Shown piece by piece: positions 28,082 through 35,397 of a stretch of DNA of 64,000 bases. The notes beneath the pieces were generated by a model. The model did not search any database, had not been told where the DNA came from, and was given only the letters and a program-made list of their open reading frames with translations. This stretch comes from Chitinophaga oryziterrae (GTDB lineage Bacteria; Bacteroidota; Bacteroidia; Chitinophagales; Chitinophagaceae): positions 434,001-498,000 of the forward strand of contig NZ_WRXO01000005.1 in NCBI RefSeq assembly GCF_009758125.1. Direction: 5' to 3'. Position 1 is the stretch's first letter; the number at the start of each line of letters is the position of its first letter. Both the position numbers and the translations under genes were made by a program.

Positions 28082-28789
28082 ATGAAGAAGATAATATACC
28101 TGGCATTGTGCATGGTGGCGTTGTCCTGTAAGAAGGATAATTATGATAGCCCTTCTGTTACTTTACAGGGCAGGATCACCTATCAGGGAGAAGCGATCAA
28201 TGTAAGTTCCAAAGATGTTACGTTTGAATTATGGGAACCGGGATGGGGGAAGAATGGTGCGATTACCGTGAATATTAATGAAGATGGTTCTTATTCGGCG
28301 TTGCTTTTTAATGGTAACTACAAATTGATAATACCGCCTTCCCAGGGGCCTTTCAGGTCTGTATTGAATAATGAGACCAATTCGGATACGGTGCGTTTGC
28401 AACTGAATGGTAACAGGACAATGGATATTGAAGTGATGCCGTATTATATGGTAAGGACGCCGCAGTTTTTATTGACCGGTACTACGGTGGGCGCTACGTG
28501 TAAACTGGAGAAGATCATTACAGATGCCAATGCAAAGGATATTGAAAACGTGTTTCTCTATCTTAATCAGACAGCATTTGTGGATGGAACTAATTACATT
28601 GCAAGGACCAGTATAGCAGGGAGTGATATAGCAGATCCCGATCATATCAGTCTGAATGTGGAAGTGCCGGCCAGTACTTCTGCCAATGGCAGTACAGGGG
28701 ACCAGCGTTATATTTACGCGCGGATAGGCGTGAAGATCAGTGGGGTTGAAGACCTGTTATTTTCAACGGTACAAAAGATTGATCTTTAA
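28082..28789 (+). CDS. DUF3823 domain lipoprotein
   Basis: The 235-residue product has a lipoprotein signal ending VALSC (Cys16) and two beta-sandwich regions: an N-terminal one with LQGRITYQGE...FELWEPGWGKNG...DGSYSALLFNGNYKLIIP, the DUF3823 signature, and a C-terminal all-beta domain (about 125-230). DUF3823 proteins typically follow SusD in polysaccharide utilisation loci and are thought to be surface glycan-binding proteins. The operon ends just after this gene at a hairpin terminator. Confidence 0.9.
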   Translation: MKKIIYLALCMVALSCKKDNYDSPSVTLQGRITYQGEAINVSSKDVTFELWEPGWGKNGAITVNINEDGSYSALLFNGNYKLIIPPSQGPFRSVLNNETNSDTVRLQLNGNRTMDIEVMPYYMVRTPQFLLTGTTVGATCKLEKIITDANAKDIENVFLYLNQTAFVDGTNYIARTSIAGSDIADPDHISLNVEVPASTSANGSTGDQRYIYARIGVKISGVEDLLFSTVQKIDL

Positions 28790-28796
28790 TATGACT

Positions 28797-28826
28797 GAAC
28801 TCCGGATGCGTCCGGAGTTCGCATTT
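28797..28826 (+). terminator. Intrinsic terminator of the SusC-SusD-DUF3823 operon
   Basis: Perfect 10-bp stem GAACTCCGGA / TCCGGAGTTC with a TGCG loop, followed by GCATTTTG. It lies before the GH43 remnant, cutting that fragment off from the operon. Confidence 0.8.
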
Positions 28827-28846
28827 TGCATGTATGAAAACATTCA

Positions 28847-29350
28847 ATGAAAGACCCGGTAACGATAGCCGGACGACGGGTGAAGATATCCAGTCCTGTT
28901 TACGACTGGGAGAAACATGGAGATCTGGGCGATCCTGATCTGAAATATGTGGATATCAATGAAGGACCTGAGATATTGAAACACGGGAATAATTTATTCC
29001 TGGTGTATTCGGGTTCCGGATGCTGGACGGATAACTACACGTTAGGGATGCTGGTAGCAGACGCGGGCAGTAATATCATGGATCCCGCCTCGTGGAAAAA
29101 ACTGCCGGCGCCGGTGTGTAAGCAGGTGCCTGAAATGGGGGTGTATGCGCCGGGGCATAATTCATTTTTCACCTCGCCGGGTGGTAAAGAGTCCTGGATC
29201 CTATATCATGCGAACGATCATTCGGGGGACGGATGTGGGGGAAAGCGCTCTCCACGCATGCAGCAATTCACCTGGAATAAAGATGGAATGCCTGATTTTG
29301 GGGTTCCTGTATCTACGCAATTGTTATTAAAGGCCCCGTCGGATAAATGA
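28847..29350 (+). pseudogene. C-terminal remnant of a GH43 family glycosidase
   Basis: The 167 codons align in pattern with the C-terminal half of GH43 arabinosidases/xylosidases: VKISSP-x-YDWEKHGD, the INEGPEILKHG segment carrying a catalytic-site Glu, LFLVYSGSGCWTDNY-LGML, VYAPGHNSFF and YHANDHSGDGCGGKRSPRMQ. A GH43 enzyme normally has about 300-330 residues with the catalytic Asp residues, and a signal peptide, in the missing N-terminal half. Only 57 bases, filled by the operon terminator, separate it from DUF3823, so the 5' half is deleted. It may be untranscribed. It shows that the locus once targeted an arabinan- or xylan-type glycan. Confidence 0.8.
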
Positions 29351-29837
29351 ATATCTATTTTGTTAATATATTCTAACATGATTAGTTGATGCTTGCATTT
29401 TGCTGATTTTGCCCCTTAAATTTTTTTTGTTAACGCCCTGCTGACGAGCACCATAATTGAATATAGTGCAGTATATTTTCATTGCATTTCATGTAAATTC
29501 AAGCAGCCGATTACCAAAACCATTTATTCCTCTTTTTATGCCATCAATCGTTTTACATTACGTTATCATTGCGGGCATTACAGTCATGTTTATTTTAGTG
29601 AACAAAATCTACGGATACAAGACTAAAGTAGACGTAAGAGAACATAGTGAGCACCAACTGTAGTCAGAGACGCAACTTCAACTTGTTAAACCCAGAACCC
29701 CTAACCAGCTTCTACTGTTCTTTACAGACAGTATCAGGTATCAGCATGCCTTTCAGGAGGAGTATTTGTTAGTCTATAATATTCATGGACTATCAATAAG
29801 AATTTTAAGAATCGGCAGGATACGGTTAGCTGAAAAT
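29351..29837. other. Intergenic region, possibly one tiny membrane peptide
   Basis: 487 bases between the GH43 remnant and the response regulator (minus strand). Apart from the short frame at 29538-29663 I see no gene, no clear terminator for the regulator gene and no repeat. Confidence 0.5.
29538..29663 (+). CDS. Possible 41-residue single-pass membrane peptide
   Basis: From the ATG at 29538 the frame encodes a hydrophobic segment (about residues 3-24, including HYVIIAGITVMFILVN) and a charged tail with several Lys/Arg/Glu/His. The membrane helix with positive residues on one side looks plausible, but there is no homology I recognise and no clear promoter. It may be chance. Confidence 0.25.
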   Translation: MPSIVLHYVIIAGITVMFILVNKIYGYKTKVDVREHSEHQL

Positions 29838-30542
29838 CTATTTCACATTAAAAACAAACCCTATACCGTATACGTTTTTAATGCTGATATTGGTATTGTG
29901 CTGGAAGTATTTGCGGAACCTGGAGATAAACACGTCGAGGCTTCTGCCAACGAAATAGTCGTTGGAGCCCCATACTTTGTTCAGGATCTCTTCGCGTTTG
30001 ATTACACGGTTTACATTATGGAAGAATAACACCAACAGATCGCATTCACGAGGCGTGAGTATGATTTCTTCGCCGCTTTCTGTGATCAGTTTTAAAGAAT
30101 CCACAAACAGCTGGTTGGTACCTATGCTGATTACGCCCTGTTGTTGTAACTGGTCTGAGGAAACAACAGGTTGTTTCCTTTTGATGATATTGCGGATGCG
30201 CAGCACCAGTTCATCTACATCAAAAGGTTTTACCACGTAATCGTCGGCGCCTATTTTCAGACCGTTGAGGCGGTCTGTTTTATCTCCTCTTGCAGTGAGA
30301 AAGAGGAAGGGTACATTGTTATTTACTTTCACTACACGGTCTGCCAGTTCAAAACCGTTCAGTCCGGGCAGGTTTACATCTATCAGCAGTATGTGGTAAG
30401 CATCCGGTGCTTTTTCAAAAACACCCAGCGCGGTAAGGCCGTTTTGTTGCCAGTCCACATCAAAATCCATCAGTTCAAGGTATTGTTTAACAACATTCCC
30501 CAGATCTGCTTCATCTTCTACCAGAAGAATTTTGTGTTTCAT
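29838..30542 (-). CDS. OmpR/PhoB-family response regulator
   Basis: The 234-residue product has a receiver domain (1-120; acidic pocket EDE, phospho-acceptor Asp55 in LLIDVNLPG, Thr in FLTARGD, Lys in DDYVVKPFD) and a C-terminal winged helix (about 140-234; LTPRECDLLVLFF...R-EEILNKVWG...RSLDVFISRFRKYF). It is encoded 72 bases downstream of a membrane histidine kinase on the same strand, its likely partner. Confidence 0.95.
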   Translation of the reverse strand: MKHKILLVEDEADLGNVVKQYLELMDFDVDWQQNGLTALGVFEKAPDAYHILLIDVNLPGLNGFELADRVVKVNNNVPFLFLTARGDKTDRLNGLKIGADDYVVKPFDVDELVLRIRNIIKRKQPVVSSDQLQQQGVISIGTNQLFVDSLKLITESGEEIILTPRECDLLVLFFHNVNRVIKREEILNKVWGSNDYFVGRSLDVFISRFRKYFQHNTNISIKNVYGIGFVFNVK

Positions 30543-30614
30543 CCCTTATAATTTAATCAGGAGTGTATCGTCCCCGTTTTACATCCTTTGTTCATGCCTG
30601 GTTGATAGCATTCG

Positions 30615-32111
30615 TTATTCAGGTATAATGATTACAAATGTACTTCCTTTTCCGGCTTCACTTTCTACTTTTAATTTCCATTGATGAGCATCAATACATT
30701 GTTTCACATAATGCAGTCCGAGTCCTAATCCTTTTGAGTATTGGGTAAGATCTTTCTGATGCCTGTAGAACTTATCAAAAATATACTTAATCGTTTCTTT
30801 TGTCATGCCGATGCCGTTATCGCTTACGATGATCTGTATTCCTTCCTTATCCGGAGTAATGGCTACTGTGATCTGTTTAAGCGGCTGCAGGTTATACTTT
30901 ACGGCATTGTCCAGTATATTCAGCAGCAAAGTGGCAAAGTGGAAGCTGTCTGCCTCTATGGTAATATCGCAGGGATATTCTTCGTAGGTAAGGTGTAGGT
31001 TTGCCTCGGAGAATTTAATGCTGAAATCTGTAAGGATATCCTTTACAAGAATGTTGAGGTCTTGTGGTTCTTTATGTACAGATAGTTTATCTATAGCGGC
31101 AATATCGAGTACCTGTCCTATCAGCAGTTTCAATCTTTGTGATTGTCGTTCTATGATTTCCGATAAAGATCGCAGGGCAGTCTTATTATCGAGTATCTTT
31201 TCGTTCTGAATATTTTTATTGGCTACCATGATTGCCGAAAGTGGCGTATGGAATTCATGGGTGATGTTATTGATGAAATCTGTTTTTACATCGGACAGAT
31301 GTTTCTGTTTGATCCAGTTGCGAAGCGTAATGATAAAGAGGGTGATAATGGCCAGCATGGATAACAGGGACATGGTCAGCATCGGCCGCATTTGTTTGAA
31401 TACCATTTGCCGCCTGTTATAAGGATCTGCGTGAAAGGTGAAAAAGATGGCGTAGGTGTAAGGTAATGGGTCTGATACGTTCAGGCTTAATATCATACTC
31501 TGATCGTCCGGTGTTTTCAGATTGCCGAAAATGTGCAGGCCTGTCTGCTCCTGCATGGCGCTGTCGATCAGCAAATATTTGTTTCGTCCATCGTATATGT
31601 TCACATACTTCATATCGCCGAACATCAGATCTATCCTGTGTATGCTCAGCAGGTATTTTAATGAATCCGTGATATGTTCTTTCTCTTTTATACTCGCCAG
31701 CAGGCTGTCTACTTTTTGTTCTTTGATAAGAGAATTGAAAATATTATTTAAGAGGACCTGTGTTTCTTTATTGAATGCGGCGGTATCTGTAGCGTGTAAT
31801 CTTTCCAGCTCTTTGAACTTTGGCGCTATATAGCTGTCGATGATCTTTTTACCGCCGGGGAATAACTGATCATTGACGATGGCACGGGTATAGTCTTCCT
31901 GTATCTGTCCCTTCTTTTCATAATAGAAGCGACGGTTCAATAAATCATACGTGTTATACACGAGAATGAACTGAACGAGTGCAAGTACAAGAAAACAGAT
32001 AACTGATGTTGTGATGTAAATTTTAACCGGATGCGTCATGAAATAATTCCTGAAGGACAAATATATCCTTTCAAGTGACAGTTTTTCCCTCATCCGTAAA
32101 TTTCTCATCAT
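30615..32111 (-). CDS. Membrane sensor histidine kinase
   Basis: The 498-residue product has two transmembrane helices (about 32-54 and 246-268) around a periplasmic sensor of about 190 residues with no recognised fold. HisKA follows (phospho-acceptor His about 285 in NNITHEFHTPLSAI), then a HATPase domain with N box ILDNAVKYN, G1 DNGIGM, G2 GLGLGLHYVK and the final GKGSTFVIIIPE. First gene of a two-gene operon with the OmpR-type regulator. It is divergent from the HExxH protein gene at 32365, a common position for a target. Confidence 0.95.
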   Translation of the reverse strand: MMRNLRMREKLSLERIYLSFRNYFMTHPVKIYITTSVICFLVLALVQFILVYNTYDLLNRRFYYEKKGQIQEDYTRAIVNDQLFPGGKKIIDSYIAPKFKELERLHATDTAAFNKETQVLLNNIFNSLIKEQKVDSLLASIKEKEHITDSLKYLLSIHRIDLMFGDMKYVNIYDGRNKYLLIDSAMQEQTGLHIFGNLKTPDDQSMILSLNVSDPLPYTYAIFFTFHADPYNRRQMVFKQMRPMLTMSLLSMLAIITLFIITLRNWIKQKHLSDVKTDFINNITHEFHTPLSAIMVANKNIQNEKILDNKTALRSLSEIIERQSQRLKLLIGQVLDIAAIDKLSVHKEPQDLNILVKDILTDFSIKFSEANLHLTYEEYPCDITIEADSFHFATLLLNILDNAVKYNLQPLKQITVAITPDKEGIQIIVSDNGIGMTKETIKYIFDKFYRHQKDLTQYSKGLGLGLHYVKQCIDAHQWKLKVESEAGKGSTFVIIIPE

Positions 32112-32141
32112 ATATAAATATCGGGAATTTAATTTTCATTT

Positions 32142-32276
32142 ACAATCTATTAAACATTGTTTACAATTGGTTTGCTTTTTATTGACAAGTTTTAAATGGT
32201 TGTAATGCTAATTTAGTGCCCTTATACTCTTTGTGCTAAAATACCACTAAACACGTACTCAGTCCAGGCTGTGAGC
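32142..32276 (+). promoter_or_regulatory. Upstream region of the HExxH gene with similarity to the region before 35398
   Basis: Within the divergent kinase/HExxH intergenic region, the string from 32142 (ACAATC, TTAAACAT, TTTACA, TTTG in order) resembles 35261-35305. TTTGTGCT (32230-32237) followed by GTACTCAGTCC and GTGAG (32255-32275) resembles TTTGTGCT (35288-35295) and GTACCCAGCCC plus GTGTGA (35322-35340). This was aligned by eye; it may reflect shared regulation of the two paralogous genes. Confidence 0.3.
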
Positions 32277-32364
32277 TGCAAATCGCTATTAACCTTTCCG
32301 TTATGCCTTGTAGCTTACAGCCTTTTTTATCAAACTTTTTAAAACTTTACGCTGACCTTTGCCG

Positions 32365-33288
32365 ATGAAGAAGAAACTAAGAATACTCGCACTTTTGAGC
32401 CTGACATTTGTAGCCGTGCATGGCGAGAGTTGTAAAAATGATACTACTGAAAAGATTAAACTGGAAGTACCTTCTGCAGATGCTCCGCCGCTTACCTGGC
32501 AGGAACACTGGTTCGAACACAAACAGCTTGTAAAGCGCGTTTATTATGATGATAATGTGGCTGTTTACTATGATGATGCTGTTGACAAAAACATCACCTG
32601 GCCAGCAAGAAAGATGGAAGACATCTGGAAGTATGTAAAGAAAACCTATGGCACTTTTGGTAAAGAAGGACGACTATATGTAATACTGCATAGTGGTAAA
32701 TATGGTGGCGGTCATCCTGCTACTTATTTTGATGAAAGTCATGACTACCGTAATGTAATTGACGTGGGGCAGGCGGGTCTCTGGACAGACAGCACCGGCT
32801 GGAACCTGGGAGCTACTGCACATGAGGTTGGACATATTGTGGAAGGTGGATCTAAAAACGTTCATAACTCACCTGCATTTCCTATATGGGGAGATAGCAA
32901 ATGGATGGAAATATTCCAGTACGATGTGTACAAAGCGCTGGGATGGAATGATGCTGCTACCAGCCTGTTTGCAGAAATGCAGACCAAACATGATGATTTC
33001 CCGGTTGCAGGAGCGCAATGGTTCCGGAACTGGTTTTATCCTATCTATAACGAGCATGGCGGTACTGCTACACTGAACAAATTCTTTGATCTGCTGGCTA
33101 AGAACTTCCCTAAAAACGGGAATGCTTACAGTCGTAATATGAACTGGGGAGAATTCGTACATTTCTGGAGCGGAGCTGCCGGTGTTGATCTGAAGGCACA
33201 GGCTACACTCGCCTTCGGTTGGCCGGCCGAGTGGGAAACACAGTTTCAGCAAGCTAAGAAAGACTTTCCTGCTATCTCTTATAAGTAG
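32365..33288 (+). CDS. Putative secreted HExxH metalloprotease (single domain)
   Basis: The 307-residue product has an export signal (about 1-20) with a Cys at 23 in a poor lipobox context, then one domain of about 260 residues. H153-E-V-G-H157 is followed after 24 residues by Glu182 in KWMEIF, the spacing of gluzincin zinc peptidases. The flanking NLGATAHEVGHIVEGGSK, the SPAF-x-IW-DSKW segment and the C-terminal GEFVHFWSGAA are conserved in the protein at 35398-37974. I do not recognise a named peptidase family. Zinc peptidase activity is inferred from the motif. The ATG at 32365 is used; an upstream TTG also fits. Confidence 0.75.
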   Translation: MKKKLRILALLSLTFVAVHGESCKNDTTEKIKLEVPSADAPPLTWQEHWFEHKQLVKRVYYDDNVAVYYDDAVDKNITWPARKMEDIWKYVKKTYGTFGKEGRLYVILHSGKYGGGHPATYFDESHDYRNVIDVGQAGLWTDSTGWNLGATAHEVGHIVEGGSKNVHNSPAFPIWGDSKWMEIFQYDVYKALGWNDAATSLFAEMQTKHDDFPVAGAQWFRNWFYPIYNEHGGTATLNKFFDLLAKNFPKNGNAYSRNMNWGEFVHFWSGAAGVDLKAQATLAFGWPAEWETQFQQAKKDFPAISYK

Positions 33289-33313
33289 TTTTACAGTCCT
33301 TTACCTATCCTCT

Positions 33314-33346
33314 AAGCACCGGTGTTTTAAACACCGGTGCTTTTTT
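33314..33346 (+). terminator. Intrinsic terminator after the HExxH gene
   Basis: Near-perfect palindrome AAGCACCGGTGTTT / AAACACCGGTGCTT (33314-33341), followed by six T. Strong terminator 25 bases past the stop. Confidence 0.92.
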
Positions 33347-33523
33347 GTGTGTATTCTTCTACACTATGGTATTACAGCCTCGTAATTTTCCTGTAAAAGA
33401 GCCCTTTTTAGCATACTGGCAAATATTTTGTTCTTAAAATAATGTTAACGTATGGAGAGGTATACAAAAACAAATCGCAACTGCCGCCGGGTATTCCGGA
33501 GGTAGCATCATTCAATTGTTTTT

Positions 33524-33796
33524 ATGGAAAAGCATACTGTTACAGTTTATATTGAGGGCCGGTCCTATCAGATTGCTATTACGGTGAACAACATGGTTCA
33601 TAAAACCACTTATGAAGTGATTACAAGCGGCAACATCCTGAAGGACTTTTCGCCCGAAGCAGAGGAAGTAATCCCTGAATACATCAGCTGGCAGGAAGAT
33701 GCTGCTGTAAGGCCGGAAGAGCGGATTAAGATGGTACAGAGTGAACAGATAGCCCGAATTATCTGGACGGACATATTAGACATGATGGAAAGCTGA
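33524..33796 (+). CDS. Small hypothetical protein
   Basis: The 90-residue acidic product has an N-terminal beta-rich part (VTVYIEGRSYQIAITVNN) and a C-terminal helix. There is no signal peptide, membrane segment or recognised domain. It lies 21 bases upstream of the flavoprotein gene on the same strand, but a -7 element inside that gap suggests the neighbour may have its own promoter. Codon use and length make it plausible. Confidence 0.55.
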   Translation: MEKHTVTVYIEGRSYQIAITVNNMVHKTTYEVITSGNILKDFSPEAEEVIPEYISWQEDAAVRPEERIKMVQSEQIARIIWTDILDMMES

Positions 33797-33803
33797 TTCT
33801 GCT

Positions 33804-33811
33804 TACTTTTG
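33804..33811 (+). promoter_or_regulatory. -7 element directly before the flavoprotein ATG
   Basis: TACTTTTG ends 6 bases before the ATG at 33818, so a transcript from it would be leaderless or nearly so. No clear -33 TTG at the expected distance. Confidence 0.35.
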
Positions 33812-33817
33812 TGCAAC

Positions 33818-35251
33818 ATGTACAAAAGGGAGTATGATGCAATTATAGTGGGTTCAGGCCCCAACGGACTATCAGCTGCTATTGCAATGCAACAGCAAGG
33901 GTTGTCCGTCTTATTACTGGAAGGGAAAGATACTATAGGAGGGGGATTGCGTTCCGCGGAACTTACTCTACCCGGATTTACCCATGATATTTGTTCTGCT
34001 ATTCACCCATTGGCAGCTGGTTCTCCTTTCTTCAGAAAGCTACCCCTTGAACAATTTGGCTTAACTTATCTGCAACCGGCACTACAGGCTGCCCATCCCT
34101 TTGATAATGGCACGGCCGCCATACTGGACTCCTCACTTGACAATACGGTACAATTTCTTGGTAATGACGGCGAGGCTTACAGGGACTTAATAGCTCCTTT
34201 GCTGAAAGACTGGCCACTGCTGGCGCCTGATATCCTGGGTCCCTTACACTTCCCTGATCATCCGCTGTTAATGGCAAAATTCGGTCTTAAAGGGCTGCTG
34301 CCTGCTACCCAACTATTAAAACGTTTTAAAGGAAAGGAAGCGAAAGCATTATTTGCCGGGATGGCAGGGCATTCCATGCTGCCCTTGTCCAGCCTGACTA
34401 CTTCCGCCGTTGCACTGGTGCTGCTGATAAACGCGCACCTGGGGGGGTGGCCTGTACCTAAAGGCGGGTCCATGGCCATTGCTAATGCCCTGGGAGATTA
34501 TTTCAGATCATTGGGAGGAGAGATAGTGACTGGCGTATATGTGCGTTCTTTAAAGGAACTCCCGCCTGCACGTGCGGTATTGCTGGACGTAACCCCTCAG
34601 CAATTATTAACCATTGCCGGAGAGCGTTTCTCTTCTTTGTATAAATGGCAGCTGCAACACTACCGTTATGGTATGGGCGTATTTAAGATCGACTGGGCAC
34701 TGGACGGGCCTGTTCCTTTTACGGATGAAGCATGCCGCAGGGCCGGTACGGTACATCTGGGCAATACCATGGAAGAAATAGCCACCAGTGAATACAAGGC
34801 TGCCAATGGGCAACATGCCGAACGCCCTTTTGTATTGCTTGCACAACAAAGCCTTTTTGATGATACCCGTGCTCCGGCAGGTAAACATACCATATGGGGC
34901 TATTGCCATGTGCCGAATGGTTCTTCTGTTGATATGACAGATGCTATCGAAAAACAGGTGGAGCGATTTGCTCCCGGCTTCCGCGATCTGATCCTGGGTA
35001 AGCATGTGATGAATACAGTGCAGATGGAAAACTATAATCCTAATTACGTAGGTGGGGACATCAACGGTGGCGTATTGGATATTACGCAGTTGTATACACG
35101 TCCCGCATTACGGTGTTCGCCTTATAATACGTCGGCAAAAGGCATATATGTTTGTTCTTCTGCTACACCGCCTGGTGGTGGTGTGCATGGCATGTGTGGC
35201 TTCCACGCTGCAAAAAAAGCATTGAAAGATATTTTCAGTATCCGCATTTAA
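33818..35251 (+). CDS. Phytoene desaturase-like FAD-dependent oxidoreductase
   Basis: The 477-residue product opens with the dinucleotide-binding motif AIIVGSGPNGLSAAIAMQQQGLSVLLLEG, then GGGLRSAELTLPGFTHDICSAIHPL, the substrate-lid signature of the COG1233 phytoene dehydrogenase-like family. It ends with TPPGGGVHGMCGFHAAK, the C-terminal FAD segment. The family includes carotenoid desaturases and other polyene oxidoreductases; no carotenoid gene is near, so the substrate is open. The ATG at 33818 is chosen over an in-frame TTG at 33809. Confidence 0.85.
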   Translation: MYKREYDAIIVGSGPNGLSAAIAMQQQGLSVLLLEGKDTIGGGLRSAELTLPGFTHDICSAIHPLAAGSPFFRKLPLEQFGLTYLQPALQAAHPFDNGTAAILDSSLDNTVQFLGNDGEAYRDLIAPLLKDWPLLAPDILGPLHFPDHPLLMAKFGLKGLLPATQLLKRFKGKEAKALFAGMAGHSMLPLSSLTTSAVALVLLINAHLGGWPVPKGGSMAIANALGDYFRSLGGEIVTGVYVRSLKELPPARAVLLDVTPQQLLTIAGERFSSLYKWQLQHYRYGMGVFKIDWALDGPVPFTDEACRRAGTVHLGNTMEEIATSEYKAANGQHAERPFVLLAQQSLFDDTRAPAGKHTIWGYCHVPNGSSVDMTDAIEKQVERFAPGFRDLILGKHVMNTVQMENYNPNYVGGDINGGVLDITQLYTRPALRCSPYNTSAKGIYVCSSATPPGGGVHGMCGFHAAKKALKDIFSIRI

Positions 35252-35397
35252 ACTCCATTAACAATCCGTTTAACATCTATTGACATGTTTGTGCTCTTTC
35301 TCTGACTATATTAGTAGAGATGTACCCAGCCCGTGTGTGACCCAACGTAAGCGTCTATGAAAAACGAATAATTCTCAACCAAAATAAAACCCAATCT

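Noticed and set aside
28827-28931. Alternative short frame starting MKTFNERPG in front of and overlapping the GH43 remnant
   Set aside because: It ends after about 34 codons and has no homology; the GH43 reading frame is the conserved one.
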